Position numbers and translations under genes: made by a program
The notes under the pieces: generated by a model
Told to the model about the DNA's origin: nothing
Database searches by the model: none
The model's input: the letters and a program-made list of their open reading frames with translations, nothing else
In this document: positions 1-8,784 of the stretch, piece by piece
Layout: each line of letters starts with the position of its first letter
Numbering within the stretch: position 1 is the stretch's first letter
Origin: Streptomyces sp. CG1
Lineage (GTDB): Bacteria; Actinomycetota; Actinomycetes; Streptomycetales; Streptomycetaceae
Length of the DNA: 64,000 bases
Assembly: GCF_041080625.1 (NCBI RefSeq)
Contig: NZ_CP163518.1
Coordinates: 5,208,001 to 5,272,000 of the forward strand
Direction of reading: 5' to 3'

Positions 1-488
1 GCCCGGCTGATGAACTCCCGCTTGGGGCCGCGCACGACCCGGGAGGAGCGGGCGAGCCGGGAGCCGATCGCGAGGTCCGAGTGACCGGAGATCAGCGGCG
101 CCACCAGCGGCAGCAGCGCGTTGAGGTCGGTGGACAGATCGACGTCCATGTAGGCGAGGATCGGGGCGTTCGACGCCGACCACACGGTCCTCAGGGCCCG
201 TCCCCGGCCCTTCTGCTCCAGGCGGAAGTTGGTGACCTCGGGGATCTCCGTCGCCAGCCGCGCGGCCACCTGTGGGGTGGTGTCCGTGGACGCGTTGTCC
301 GCGATCGTGATGCGGAACGCGTACGGGAAGGTGCGCTTGAGGTGCTCATGCAGTCTGAGCACACATGGCTGGAGGTCCTTCTCCTCGTTGTAGACGGGGA
401 TCACTACGTCCAGGACAGGCGTACCGGCGTCGCCGGCCGGGAGGTGCTCCCGCGCCGGCAGAGTGCCGGGAGAAGAGTCGGTTCGCAT
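1..488 (-). CDS. Family 2 glycosyltransferase (polyprenol-phosphate sugar transferase type), 3' end outside window
   Basis: The 162 codons visible begin at ATG 488. They show a GT-A nucleotide-sugar fold: VVIPVYNEEKDL near residue 30, ADNASTDTT near residue 70, and the metal-binding YMDVDLSTDL near residue 125. These match the dolichyl/undecaprenyl-phosphate glycosyltransferase branch, which loads a sugar onto a lipid carrier at the inner membrane face. The stop codon and any C-terminal membrane segments lie outside the window. It starts 14 bp after the sensor kinase stop on the same strand, so it is probably the third gene of the response regulator-kinase operon and may be an envelope-modification output of it (inference). 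The exact sugar and acceptor cannot be told. Confidence 0.85.
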   Translation of the reverse strand, partial: MRTDSSPGTLPAREHLPAGDAGTPVLDVVIPVYNEEKDLQPCVLRLHEHLKRTFPYAFRITIADNASTDTTPQVAARLATEIPEVTNFRLEQKGRGRALRTVWSASNAPILAYMDVDLSTDLNALLPLVAPLISGHSDLAIGSRLARSSRVVRGPKREFISR

Positions 489-502
489 GGGACCGACTCA
501 AC

Positions 503-2161
503 TCAAGCCCCCTGTTGCACCCATGTGGTGGCACTGTGCTGTGCCTGTGAGTGCGACTGCCAGTCGGTTTCGGGAGCCGGCCGGACAGTGGCCGGGGCAA
601 GCGCGGGCAGATGCACGGTGAACACGGTCCGGCCCGGAACGCTGTCCACCGTCACGGCGCCGCCGTGCGCGGTCGCGACGGCCTGCACGATGGCGAGCCC
701 CAGCCCGGTGGACCCGGTGGCCCGCGAGCGCGCGGAGTCGCCGCGCGCGAACCGCTCGAAGACATGCGGCAGCAGATCGGACGGAATGCCCTGCCCGTTG
801 TCCTCGACGTCGACACACATCCACGGCCCGCGCCGCTGCACGCGCGCGGTGACGGTCGTACCGGGCGGGGTGTGCTTGCGGGCGTTGCCGAGCAGATTGA
901 CGAGCACCTGCTGGATCCGCGCCGCGTCCGCCGACACGAGCGCCGGCTCATCGGGCAGATCGAGCCGCCAGTTGTGATCCATGCCGGCCGCGCGGGAGTC
1001 GCTGACGGTGTCCACGACCAGCGGGATGAGATCGGTCTGCTCGAACTGCAACGGCCGCCCCGCGTCCAGGCGGGCGAGGAGAAGGAGATCCTCGACGAGG
1101 AGTGTCATCCGTCCCGCCTCGGACTCGATACGGCCGAGGGCATGCCGCGTATCGGGGCCCACCTGCTCCCGCCCGCGCCGGGTCAGCTCGGCGTACCCGC
1201 GAATGGAGGCGAGGGGCGTGCGCAGCTCATGGCTGGCGTCGGCGACGAACTGCCGTACCCGCGTCTCGCTCTGCTGCCGGGCGTGGAGGGCCCCGTGCAC
1301 ATGGTCGAGCATACGGTTGAGCGCGGCCCCGACCTGCCCGACCTCGGTGTGCGGATCACACTCGGACTCCGGGACCCGCTCGCTGAGGTTCACCTCGCCG
1401 GTGTGCAACGGCAGTTCGGAGACGCGGGTGGCGGTGTTGGCGACCTTGCGGAGGGGGCGGGTGGCGACGCCGACGAGCACGGACCCGGCGATACCGGCGG
1501 CGACAAGTCCGGCCACGGTGACGCTGACCTCGATGAGGATCAGGGCGTTGATGTTGTCGTCGACGGCCTTGGTCGGGATGGCGACGTAGTAGGTGCCGTT
1601 GGGTCCGGTGACGTACTGCACGCGGTAACTACCGAGGCCGGGGAGGTCCACGGTGTGCATGTTGATGTCCTTGGGCACGGCGTCGAGAGCCGCGAGCTGC
1701 GCCTTGTTCAGCGACTTGGCGCTCATCGAGAAGTCGTCGTCGGACTTGTGGCCGACCTTGCCCTCGGTCGTCCCGCCGTTGTCCACCTTGGCCACGACCG
1801 TGTTCTGCGACGGCTGCGGGCCTCGGCTGACGAACTCGGTGAGGTTCACCGCGTGACCGTTCTGCCCGCCATCCGGCTGGCCGCTCTGCCGGCCGTCCGG
1901 ACGGCCGCCGGGCACGACCGCGTCCTTGCCCTGGCCGAGCGGACCGAACTGCCCGGACGCCCGGGCGCCGACCTCGTGCAGCTGCCCGTTCAACTGGTCG
2001 TACAGATGCGAGCGCAGCGCCACCGTGGTCACCGTGCCGATCACCGCGCACACCACGGCGATCAGCACGACCGACGCGACGACGAGCCGGCTCCGCAGGG
2101 TGCGCGGCTGACCTCGTCGCTTCTGCCGCTGCTGCGGACCCGGCCGTCGTCGCCGGCTCAT
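503..2161 (-). CDS. Membrane sensor histidine kinase (HAMP-HisKA-HATPase)
   Basis: A 552-residue class I kinase. A basic N-terminus precedes TM1 (about residues 26-48). An extracytoplasmic domain of about 150 residues follows, containing a Gly/Gln/Asn-rich stretch (PDGRQSGQPDGGQNG). TM2 is near 206-232 and leads into a HAMP segment. The HisKA motif is ASHELRTPLASIRGY with phosphoacceptor His311. The ATPase boxes are all present: N (NLLGNARKH), G1 (DNGQGIP), F (FERFAR) and G2 (GLGLAIV). It overlaps the response regulator stop by 4 nt (ATGA), so the two are translationally coupled and should be cognate partners. The signal is unknown; the large external loop suggests envelope sensing. Confidence 0.93.
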   Translation of the reverse strand: MSRRRRPGPQQRQKRRGQPRTLRSRLVVASVVLIAVVCAVIGTVTTVALRSHLYDQLNGQLHEVGARASGQFGPLGQGKDAVVPGGRPDGRQSGQPDGGQNGHAVNLTEFVSRGPQPSQNTVVAKVDNGGTTEGKVGHKSDDDFSMSAKSLNKAQLAALDAVPKDINMHTVDLPGLGSYRVQYVTGPNGTYYVAIPTKAVDDNINALILIEVSVTVAGLVAAGIAGSVLVGVATRPLRKVANTATRVSELPLHTGEVNLSERVPESECDPHTEVGQVGAALNRMLDHVHGALHARQQSETRVRQFVADASHELRTPLASIRGYAELTRRGREQVGPDTRHALGRIESEAGRMTLLVEDLLLLARLDAGRPLQFEQTDLIPLVVDTVSDSRAAGMDHNWRLDLPDEPALVSADAARIQQVLVNLLGNARKHTPPGTTVTARVQRRGPWMCVDVEDNGQGIPSDLLPHVFERFARGDSARSRATGSTGLGLAIVQAVATAHGGAVTVDSVPGRTVFTVHLPALAPATVRPAPETDWQSHSQAQHSATTWVQQGA

Positions 2162-2907
2162 GACGTGGCGGGCTTGATCAGGTAACCGGCACCACGCCGG
2201 GTGTGGATCATGGGCTCGCGGCCCGCGTCGATCTTCCTCCGCAGGTACGAGATGTACAGCTCGACGACGTTGGCCTGCCCACCGAAGTCGTACGACCAGA
2301 CCCGGTCCAGGATCTGCGCCTTGCTGAGCACACGCCGTGGGTTGCGCATGAGAAAGCGCAGCAGCTCGAACTCGGTGGCGGTGAGATGGATGGACTCCCC
2401 GGCCCGCGAGACCTCGTGACTGTCCTCGTCGAGGGTCAGGTCCCCCACGACGAGGACGGAGTCGGACCTCCGGTCGGCGGCCCCGGACCTGCGAATCAGC
2501 CCCCGCAGCCGCGCCACGACCTCCTCCAGGCTGAACGGCTTGGTGACATAGTCGTCCCCACCGGCGGTGAGCCCGGCGATACGGTCCTCGACGGCGTCCT
2601 TGGCGGTCAGGAACAGCACGGGCACATCGGGCAGTTCGCGCCGCAGCCGCCCGAGCACGGCCAGCCCGTCCATGTCGGGCAGCATCATGTCGAGCACGAC
2701 GGCATCGGGCCGGAACTCACGGGCGGTCTGGACGGCGCCCTGCCCGTCCCCCGCACTCCTGATCTGCCAGCCCTCGTAACGAAGGGCCATGCTCAGCAGT
2801 TCGGTGATCGACAGCTCGTCGTCCACCACAAGCACTCGGACGGGGCTCCCGTCCGGCCTCAGCAGTTCGGTGCGCCCCTGGGGCGAGGTCGTGGTCATGG
2901 TGGACAC
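2158..2907 (-). CDS. OmpR/PhoB-type response regulator
   Basis: A 249-residue DNA-binding regulator. The receiver domain (about residues 18-130) has the acidic pair in VLVVDDE, the phosphoacceptor Asp in VVLDMMLPDMDG, a conserved Thr in LFLTAKD and Lys in YVTKPF. The C-terminal winged helix (about 145-245) includes LTATEFELLRFLMRNP and a VVELYISYLRRKID recognition helix. GTG 2907 is preferred because AGAGGG lies about 12 nt upstream; ATG 2898 (MTTTSPQ) is an alternative. It heads a minus-strand operon with the kinase and a glycosyltransferase. The leader (2908-3053) holds CTGAGA...TCTCAG inverted half-sites that may be an autoregulatory site (weak inference). Confidence 0.93.
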   Translation of the reverse strand: MSTMTTTSPQGRTELLRPDGSPVRVLVVDDELSITELLSMALRYEGWQIRSAGDGQGAVQTAREFRPDAVVLDMMLPDMDGLAVLGRLRRELPDVPVLFLTAKDAVEDRIAGLTAGGDDYVTKPFSLEEVVARLRGLIRRSGAADRRSDSVLVVGDLTLDEDSHEVSRAGESIHLTATEFELLRFLMRNPRRVLSKAQILDRVWSYDFGGQANVVELYISYLRRKIDAGREPMIHTRRGAGYLIKPATS

Positions 2908-3053
2908 CCTGTCGCCGCCCTCTGAGAGGAGGCTTTCCCCAATCTGTGATTTCCCTGAGAAACACACAGGCACCTCTCAGGCAGCCCCTGGGAGACGGAA
3001 CGGGATCGGACCGGGTCGCCGAGGGCCTGACTTCGGCGACCGAAGGCCGGACT

Positions 3054-3413
3054 TCAGCGGCTGAAGACGTGACCGTGCTCGACCCGGGCGATGTGGATCG
3101 CGTACCGCTCGTACCACCGTTCACGCCCGCGCCGCTTGGCCGCGAGGTGCGCGGGATGGTCGCGCCACCGCTCGATCCCTTCGAGATCCCGGAAGTAGGC
3201 GACGCTGATGGCGAGCCCTCCCGGGCTGTGGGCGAAGTCCTCGCCGAGGAATCCGGGCACTTCACGGACGAGACGGGAGAGATGCGCGGCCGTCTGCTCG
3301 TATGCGCCGGGTTCGGTGTCGGTGCGGGTCGAGGTGAAGATCACGGCGTAGTAGGGGGGTTCGGGGACAGAGGCAGGCCCGGGCCGTTCAGCTGCGTTCG
3401 ATTGATGGCTCAT
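3054..3413 (-). CDS. Antibiotic biosynthesis monooxygenase (ABM) domain protein
   Basis: A 119-residue single-domain protein of the dimeric alpha/beta ABM fold: YYAVIFTSTRTD at the first strand, then FLGEDFAHSPGG, ISVAYFRDLEGIERWRDHP and a final RYAIHIARVEHG strand. This family includes small cofactor-free monooxygenases and haem-degrading or unassigned proteins, so the domain is clear and the reaction is not. ATG 3413 was chosen because upstream in-frame codons are poorly conserved-looking; the ribosome site is weak. It stands alone between the response regulator and the DUF2797 gene. Confidence 0.8.
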   Translation of the reverse strand: MSHQSNAAERPGPASVPEPPYYAVIFTSTRTDTEPGAYEQTAAHLSRLVREVPGFLGEDFAHSPGGLAISVAYFRDLEGIERWRDHPAHLAAKRRGRERWYERYAIHIARVEHGHVFSR

Positions 3414-3500
3414 GTCAACAACCGTCGGTGACAACCCTGTTGTCAGTCCATGAACCTTGCTGAAGGGGATCCGTCCGGGATCCAACTCTTTACGATCGCC

Positions 3501-4376
3501 TCAGAACAGCCCGCCCTGCTCGCCCCGGAACTCCCGCACGGCAAAGGTGAGTCGGTGAGACGGCGAACCCGGCGGCGGCACCAGCTCCCACCCCACCATC
3601 AGCCGTGTGTCGAGTACCACGACCCCGCGCCCTGCGACCGCCAGATGCAGATCGGGCCCGGCGGCCGCGACCAGCTCACCGCTCACAGCTCCGCCCGGGG
3701 CCAGCTCCGCGACCTCACCGAACGCGGCCGTCGCCCGATCGAGCCCGAAAACCCTGAAGTGATCGGTCACTTCACAAGGCTCCGGCTGCAGGGACTCCGG
3801 CCACCCGGCAAGCGCCACGGCCCGCTCGTGCAGCTCCCGCACCTCGGCGGCACGCTCCTCCGCGCGCTCCGGCAGGGCCGCCCGCACGGCCCGTTTCTCG
3901 GCGTACGGAATCCGGTCCGGCACCTGGAGCGCGGCCCGCAGCAGCTCTTCGGTGCGGCGGGCGGCCATCAGCGGACCGGTGCCGAGCCAGCTGAAACAGA
4001 CGGCACCCTGTTCGAGCAGCCGCGCGCTGCCCCGCTGGACGGCGGTGATCCCGACCTTGACCATCCCGGGCCCGAACCACGCCAGATACACCCGGTACGG
4101 CCGAGGGTCGTCGGCGATGGTGTCTGCGGCCACGGAGTGCGCCCGGTCCAGTCGCGCACACTCCTCGCACCGGGCCCCCGTACTCCGCGCCGGCACCACG
4201 GCTCCTACCGGACACACATGCCCCCGCGCCCCCACACACGTCCGCACGCCCCCTTCCGGCACCGCGAAACCGACCCGCTTCCCCCAGGGCAGCCCACTGC
4301 ACCGCCCGCCGCCCCACACCAGCACGGGCCCCTCGGACGACCAGCGCAGTCCGGTGCACTTCCACAGCTGTCCCAT
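3501..4376 (-). CDS. DUF2797 family protein
   Basis: A 291-residue protein with the DUF2797 pattern: an N-terminal CTGLRW segment, a cysteine cluster (CPVGAVVPARSTGARCEEC, about 50-70) that probably binds a metal, and the core YRVYLAWFGPGMVKVGIT near residue 95, followed by a helical LLEQGA region. The function of the family is not established. The start at 4376 matches the usual N-terminus of these proteins; the frame stays open upstream to 4541, with an ATG at 4505 that has GGAGG placed too close to be convincing. It is minus strand, downstream of the HGxxPAAW gene. Confidence 0.8.
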   Translation of the reverse strand: MGQLWKCTGLRWSSEGPVLVWGGGRCSGLPWGKRVGFAVPEGGVRTCVGARGHVCPVGAVVPARSTGARCEECARLDRAHSVAADTIADDPRPYRVYLAWFGPGMVKVGITAVQRGSARLLEQGAVCFSWLGTGPLMAARRTEELLRAALQVPDRIPYAEKRAVRAALPERAEERAAEVRELHERAVALAGWPESLQPEPCEVTDHFRVFGLDRATAAFGEVAELAPGGAVSGELVAAAGPDLHLAVAGRGVVVLDTRLMVGWELVPPPGSPSHRLTFAVREFRGEQGGLF

Positions 4377-4563
4377 CACTCGTGAGGGTATGCGGTGGGT
4401 CTGACAACGGGCGGTGGGCAGGCGGTGGGCAGTGGGGGGAGACGGACCTGCTTCCGCACCGCTGGCTGCTCCGAAGGGGTCCAGTTCTGCTCGTACATCG
4501 AGCATCACCTCCACCCGGAAGCCGGGAACAGCGATCACCAACTACTGCTCCTCGAGAGCACAT

Positions 4564-4920
4564 TCACTCGATCGGCGACAGAGGCATCGATTCGGCGCCC
4601 TTCGCCGCGGCCACCACGGCGCCCCGGCGCTCCCGCCCCACCAACCGACAGCTGACGCACTTGGCGTGCCCCTCCCGGGCCTGTGCGTCCCGGACCCGCA
4701 TGCCCCACTGCTCCCGGGGCCGTACACCCGGCGGCTTGCCCCAGCCGGTCAGATGCAGGACCCACGTCACCACCACGCTCACGGCCGCGACGGCGAGCCC
4801 GCCCGCGACCACCGGCAGCGAGGCCTCGCACACACCCAGCCCGACCACACCGCTTCCCACCGTCGCGATGCCGAAGCCGGTCCAGCCGGCGATCGTGTGA
4901 CCCTCGTCGTACAGACTCAT
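4564..4920 (-). CDS. HGxxPAAW-family small membrane protein
   Basis: A 118-residue protein beginning MSLYDEGHTIAGWTG, a variant of the HGxxPAAW signature of small actinobacterial membrane proteins. Two hydrophobic segments follow (about 14-35 and 38-58). The cytoplasmic tail has CVSC and many charged residues. GGAGG lies 6 nt before ATG 4920. It is divergent from a MarR gene across only 50 bp, so the MarR protein may control it (inference). The function of the family is unknown. Confidence 0.75.
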   Translation of the reverse strand: MSLYDEGHTIAGWTGFGIATVGSGVVGLGVCEASLPVVAGGLAVAAVSVVVTWVLHLTGWGKPPGVRPREQWGMRVRDAQAREGHAKCVSCRLVGRERRGAVVAAAKGAESMPLSPIE

Positions 4921-4970
4921 ACAGCGCCTCCGGGGACGAGATTCCCTCACGAGCTAAGGGATTCCGAAAG

Positions 4971-5462
4971 ATGCACGGCACGCCGCGACCGCCCGCCACC
5001 CCGGCCCAGGCGCTGTCGGCGATGGACCACCTCATCGCCGCCCACGTGATCGGACAGCAGGAGCTGGCCCGGCGGCTGGGGCTGAACGTCACCGACCTGA
5101 CCTGTTTCGCCTTCGTCCTGGAGGCCGGCGACGACCTGCTGACGACCGGCGACCTCGCCGCCCGCGCCCATGTCACCACCGGCGCGGTGACCGGCATCCT
5201 CAACCGTCTCGAACGCGCCGGCTATGTCACCCGCCGCCCCGACCCCACGGACCGCCGCCGGGTCCGCGTGGCAGCCGTACCGGCCGCGGTCACCCGCGTC
5301 GAGGCGGTGTACGCCGGCCACTACAAACGGCTGACGACCCTGTTCTCCGACTACTCCCCCGAAGAACTGGCGATCATCACCGACTGGTTCACCCGCGCCA
5401 CGGCCCTGGCACACGAGTACCTCGAGAGACTGAACCGGAACGACCCCGACGAGGAGTGCTGA
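4971..5462 (+). CDS. MarR-family transcriptional regulator
   Basis: A 163-residue winged-helix regulator. The DNA-binding core spans about residues 45-110: LTTGDLAARAHVTTGAVTG (helix-turn-helix), then LERAGYVTRRPDPTDRRRVRV (wing with the DxRxxRV signature of MarR proteins). Flanking helices should form the dimer interface. ATG 4971 fits the usual length; a loose AAGGG lies about 10 nt upstream. Its divergent neighbour encodes a membrane protein, and the short shared intergenic region is the likely operator. Confidence 0.9.
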   Translation: MHGTPRPPATPAQALSAMDHLIAAHVIGQQELARRLGLNVTDLTCFAFVLEAGDDLLTTGDLAARAHVTTGAVTGILNRLERAGYVTRRPDPTDRRRVRVAAVPAAVTRVEAVYAGHYKRLTTLFSDYSPEELAIITDWFTRATALAHEYLERLNRNDPDEEC

Positions 5463-5591
5463 CGCACACCGCCGGACACCCTGCTCCCTGGTCCCGGACC
5501 CCTGAACCCGGACGAGCAGACGCCCGGCGCTTCCCCCGGACCACTTGGGCAACCCACCTGGCCCCCAATCCACCTGGGGCTAGTCCGGAGG

Positions 5592-5723
5592 TCAGTCGTC
5601 GTCGCTCCGGTCATCCAGCTGCCTCAGGCCGTCGGCCGACTGTGCGGAACTCACGGGGCCGTACTCGAGCACGACCTCCTCGCACCCGCTGACCAGGGCA
5701 CCGATCCCGGGCGGGCAGAACAC
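5592..5723 (-). CDS. Possible small protein (43 aa), unknown
   Basis: A short minus-strand frame from GTG 5723 gives a peptide with coding-like composition (EEVVLEYGPVSSAQSADGLR, acidic C-terminus RSDDD). It ends just before the chromosomal side of the left att site of the tRNA-Arg element. No convincing ribosome site or family was recognised. It may be a genuine small gene or a remnant. Confidence 0.25.
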   Translation of the reverse strand: MFCPPGIGALVSGCEEVVLEYGPVSSAQSADGLRQLDDRSDDD

Positions 5724-5742
5724 CGCCGTCAAGGCACATGCA

Positions 5743-5770
5743 AGAGGCCCCGGATTTCCCCGGGGCCTCT
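5743..5770. terminator. Hairpin terminator flanking left att copy
   Basis: A perfect 11-bp GC-rich stem (AGAGGCCCCGG / CCGGGGCCTCT) with an ATTT loop. It sits immediately outside the left 43-bp att copy. It is where the terminator of tRNA-Arg would have lain before integration. Confidence 0.75.
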
Positions 5771-5777
5771 AACCTGC

Positions 5778-5820
5778 GTGCACTCGGCAGGATTCGAACC
5801 TGCAACCTTCTGATCCGTAG
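5778..5820. repeat. Left att copy: 3' end of tRNA-Arg(ACG), 43 bp
   Basis: Exactly repeats 9781-9823, i.e. the T arm, acceptor 3' strand and anticodon-loop side of the intact tRNA-Arg gene. The remaining 5' half of a tRNA is absent here. This is the classic scar of a tyrosine-integrase element that duplicates the 3' part of a tRNA. Confidence 0.9.
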
Positions 5821-5968
5821 CTCTAGAGAGATCGGTCAGAGACGGTCATACAAGCGGGATGGGCTAGCCAGGCACTGGCTTGTCCCCCAAGGGCCTTCAC
5901 TGGCGAGGACCGTTCGAGATGGCCAGGTTGACGGTCCCGGCTTCCTCCCGCTCGACCGGGGTGGATGG

Positions 5969-6070
5969 CTACTTGGCGTAGGGGATCTCGGCAGTGATGA
6001 TGATCTGGCCGCCTCGGCCGTAGCGGTCGATGCGTGCCGGAGGTGTCCGGCGGCCGGTTGCCGTGGTCAC
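5969..6070 (-). CDS. Small protein (33 aa) coupled to membrane protein
   Basis: The frame starts at GTG 6070, which overlaps the TGA of the upstream membrane gene (GTGA), a normal arrangement for coupled genes. The peptide contains TGRRTPPARIDRYGRGGQ followed by a beta-prone IIITAEIPYAK end. No family was recognised. The support is the stop-start overlap and sensible composition only. Confidence 0.35.
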   Translation of the reverse strand: MTTATGRRTPPARIDRYGRGGQIIITAEIPYAK

Positions 6071-6546
6071 CTGCCCCGGACGAGGATCCGTGAGAGACGG
6101 CCTATGCCGTGGAGCCCGGTGAGGCGCCTGGTCACACCGCCGCTGCCGTGCTGGACGAAGTGCAGCAGATAGAGCGCCGCTGTGAACACGCACCAACCGA
6201 TTGGGACGAGCCGGGTGTCGGTGGTGTGGTCGCCGAACATCAGGCTTTCGGGATAGCCGAGCATCACACACAGACACAGGGCTGCCACGGATGCGAACGC
6301 GCCGGCCTTCAGTTGCCGCTCCCAGCGCTGTCTCGGCCGTTGAGGCCGGTAGTAGGCGGCCAGAATGAGCACCAGCGCTGATCCGACCATGAAGTCGGAG
6401 AAGTCCCAGTTGCTCGACTCATTGTTCACCAAGAAGGCCGCCGCGAGTGCGGTGCCCATGAGCACCGCCTGATCGGTGGCGTGCGCGGGTGCCGCGCCAC
6501 CGGGTTGTTCCTGGTGCGCGCTGTCTTGTCCGATGGCCTGAACCAT
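6067..6546 (-). CDS. Hypothetical integral membrane protein
   Basis: A 159-residue protein. A soluble N-terminus of about 25 residues precedes four hydrophobic segments: LMGTALAAAFLV, FMVGSALVLILAAYY, AFASVAALCLCVMLGY and LVPIGWCVFTAALYLLHFV. The C-terminus is basic (RRLTGLHGIGRLSRILVRGR). ATG 6546 follows a G-rich GGGGGG tract 7 nt away. It lies in the tRNA-Arg element; small membrane proteins are common cargo or spread proteins of such elements, but no specific family is recognised. Confidence 0.65.
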   Translation of the reverse strand: MVQAIGQDSAHQEQPGGAAPAHATDQAVLMGTALAAAFLVNNESSNWDFSDFMVGSALVLILAAYYRPQRPRQRWERQLKAGAFASVAALCLCVMLGYPESLMFGDHTTDTRLVPIGWCVFTAALYLLHFVQHGSGGVTRRLTGLHGIGRLSRILVRGR

Positions 6547-6649
6547 GGCCAACCCCCCTGATGGTGCGTCATGTTGATTCCAGTGTCGCTCCAAGGACGT
6601 ACGATTCCGGTGGAGTTCTCCCCAGATACGGTCTTCATCTCCCGCGTGA

Positions 6650-6937
6650 GGACTACGGGCGAAGCCTGCGTATGCCGGAGCACGGGTCATCATCCGGACG
6701 GGCACACCGGAGGCCGGAGCGGCGGTCTCCGCCGACTCGTGGGCTGATCTCCTGCGCGACTGTGCACGCCGAGGCATGCGCGCTCCCGTCCTTGCGGTCG
6801 GCGACGGTGCACTCGGGCAGCCGGTTCACCTGGGGCAGATCAGGGCTGCCGATGGCTCCTGGACGTTCATGTTGTTTCCCACCGAAGACGGCAGCAGGCT
6901 GATCGCGTGCACCGGCGTGCGTCGGGCCCACGTCTGA
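6650..6937 (+). pseudogene. IS256/mutator-type transposase fragment fused to unrelated sequence
   Basis: One open frame contains SWADLLRDCARRGMRAPVLA followed by VGDGALG, which resembles the catalytic region of IS256-family (mutator) transposases. The usual continuation (GALGFW...) is broken at about 6822, and the frame runs on through a segment of different character (AADGSWTFMLFPTEDGSRL) to TGA 6937. No start codon with a ribosome site precedes it. Best read as a transposase relic joined to other debris. Confidence 0.5.
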
Positions 6938-7244
6938 ACCCCGGCCGACGGCAGCCAGCCACGATGGCGAGGGCGTCCGACCGATCACGCGCGCGTATGC
7001 CTAGTTGCACCCCCACTGGCCTCAGCCACGCTGCCGGCGCCGTCGACCAGGGCACGCCGCGACGGCGGCCCGTGACAACGGTGCCGGAGCCATCAGCTTG
7101 GGAAGCTGCGGTCATTTGGGGTCGATTTTACCGCTGACCTGTGCGAACGGTCACGATGCGGCCTCGCCGGGCCCGGCTGCTTTCACCGCAGTTCCCCGAT
7201 GTCACTCCGCAAGCGCCGCGCACGGCGAACACCGACCACACGCA

Positions 7245-7480
7245 AAGATCCGGACCACCCCTCAGCCTGGACAGCATTCCGGGTGGTCCGGTCGTGGAGG
7301 CCCTGATCAGGACCCCGGTGCCGATGGGCACCGGGGCCGTTGGCGTGCTCGGATTCGGGCGCTGCCTCAACACCGGCCTTTCGATGTCGATTTGAAAGGG
7401 GCTCTGACCTGAGCCACAGAAAGTCAGCCACGACGGCGGGTGCGTCGAACGGGCACCCGTCACGTGTGTTGCAGCGACCT
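7245..7480. repeat. Two-hairpin block, copy 1 (also at 29901-30137)
   Basis: Contains a perfect 11-bp hairpin (7250-7260 / 7281-7291), a perfect 10-bp hairpin (7313-7322 / 7327-7336), then a conserved stretch including GAGCCACAGAAAGTCAGCCA from 7411. The same order of parts occurs in the tRNA-Ser element. Copy 1 has CTG where copy 2 has a GTG start, so if it is a leader ORF it is dead here. Confidence 0.7.
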
Positions 7481-7529
7481 CTCACCGGCCTCGGCAACGC
7501 TGCCATGCTTTTGATCTTTAGCCCACAGA

Positions 7530-7736
7530 CGCCTCCGCTCCGAACAGGGCGCCGATGCGCGAATGATCATGGAAGTCCTGGGCCACAGCTCCATCCGCGT
7601 GACCATGGACATCTACACCTTCGTACGGCTGGACTCCCAGCGCTCCGCCTTCGATCGCGTCGGGGATGCGCTGAGGGGTGACGGCAACGGTCCGGACGAT
7701 GACGACCGCGCGGCCGGTGTCCTCGTAGCCGTCTGA
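7530..7736 (+). pseudogene. Tyrosine recombinase (integrase) C-terminal remnant
   Basis: The frame reads RMIMEVLGHSSIRVTMDIYT then FVRLDSQRSAFDRVGDAL to TGA 7736. This is the last part of a phage-type integrase: the LGHSS motif and the catalytic tyrosine in MDIYTFV. The upstream catalytic Arg and HxxR region are missing and no start exists, so the gene is a 5'-truncated relic of the element's integrase. Confidence 0.8.
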
Positions 7737-7812
7737 TCGGCCCCGCGCCCGCCCTCTTGGAACCGGCGGCAGCTTGTGCCGGCGGCGACCTGGTGACAGA
7801 TCCCACAACTAG

Positions 7813-7941
7813 GTCGACCGCTGGCGCGAGGGTGTCAAGCGGTCTATCGTCGACAGGGAGAACGACCGGTCTTCCTACCTCTTCAAGGGCGGCCATTCGG
7901 CTGTGTGGCGGGACCGCCTCCGAGCGCAAAACCGCCACTAG
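7813..7941 (+). pseudogene. Short coding-like remnant, unknown
   Basis: An open stretch directly after an in-frame TAG encodes VDRWREGVKRSIVDREND followed by RSSYLFKGGHSAVWRDRL and stops at 7941. Composition is protein-like, but there is no start codon and no recognised family. It sits just downstream of the integrase relic and is probably debris from a larger gene. Confidence 0.3.
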
Positions 7942-8050
7942 GGCCCGGTGCACATCGAACAGAGATCAAAAAGGTTCCATGAAACCAATCCGCGCCCCGG
8001 CCTGGCCGGGGCCTCCGAGAGGGCCGCTGTTCCGCGCGGCCCTCATATGG

Positions 8051-8659
8051 TCAGCCTCCCGTTCGGATCAGCCGAACCGCGTCCAGCAGGGTCTTGTGGG
8101 CGGTCGTCGTGTCGTCCAGGTAGCCAGCGGCCATGGCGCCGTCGTACAGCATCAGCAACGCACCAGCGGCCGACTCCGGATCGGCGTGGCCGAGCTGGGC
8201 AAGCAGGTCCCGGAAGAGACTGCGGATCCACTCCCGGTGGGACGTCACCAGGCCCCGGACAGGATGATCGGCGTCCGGGTACTCGGCGGCCGCGTTCATG
8301 AACGGCGATCCGCGAAAACCGCGCTCGCGAGCGTGCTCGGAGATCGCCTCGAAGATCAGGTCGATCGCCTCCGCCGGCGGATGCCTGGCGGCCAGCGGTT
8401 CAGCCACCTCCCGGTAGTAGGCATCTTTGGTCAGCAAGTAGGCCACGACCAGGTCGTCCTTGGAGGCGAAGTGCCGGTAGAAGGTCGCCTTCGTCACCCC
8501 GGCCTCGGCGATCAGCCGTTCCACGCCGATCGCGCGGACGCCCTCGTAATAGAACAACCGCGACGCGGCCCGGACCAGGCGTTCGCGGGGCGGTAGTTCT
8601 CTCTCGGCCTTGGTCTCTTGACGCGTGACGTCGGCGGTCTTCTGCCCAGTGCTGCTCAC
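8051..8659 (-). CDS. TetR-family transcriptional regulator
   Basis: A 202-residue repressor. The N-terminal helix-turn-helix spans about 25-70: RERLVRAASRLFYYEGVRAI, VERLIAEAGVTKATFYRHF, then ASKDDLVVAYL. The C-terminal helical domain binds an unknown ligand. GTG 8659, with ATGGGGAA before it, is favoured; the frame is open further upstream. It is divergent from the SDR gene with about 125 bp between them, so control of the dehydrogenase is likely. The pair is the only clearly intact cargo of the tRNA-Arg element. Confidence 0.88.
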   Translation of the reverse strand: MSSTGQKTADVTRQETKAERELPPRERLVRAASRLFYYEGVRAIGVERLIAEAGVTKATFYRHFASKDDLVVAYLLTKDAYYREVAEPLAARHPPAEAIDLIFEAISEHARERGFRGSPFMNAAAEYPDADHPVRGLVTSHREWIRSLFRDLLAQLGHADPESAAGALLMLYDGAMAAGYLDDTTTAHKTLLDAVRLIRTGG

Positions 8660-8784
8660 TTCCCCATTGTGCCCATGGCCCGTCCTTGAGCGGCCTTCAC
8701 CCTCGTACGGCCCCGGCAGGGCCGTCACCTCCCTATCCCGTACGGCCCACAGCAAGGTGAGCCATGTATCGAAAGGCTTGAGCG

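Noticed and set aside
551..2185. 544-codon plus-strand frame opposite the sensor kinase
   Set aside because: Antisense shadow of a gene with all kinase motifs intact.
4377..4541. N-terminal extension of the DUF2797 protein to 4541 or 4505
   Set aside because: Extra residues are low complexity, the GGAGG is too close to ATG 4505, and family members start near the 4376 position.
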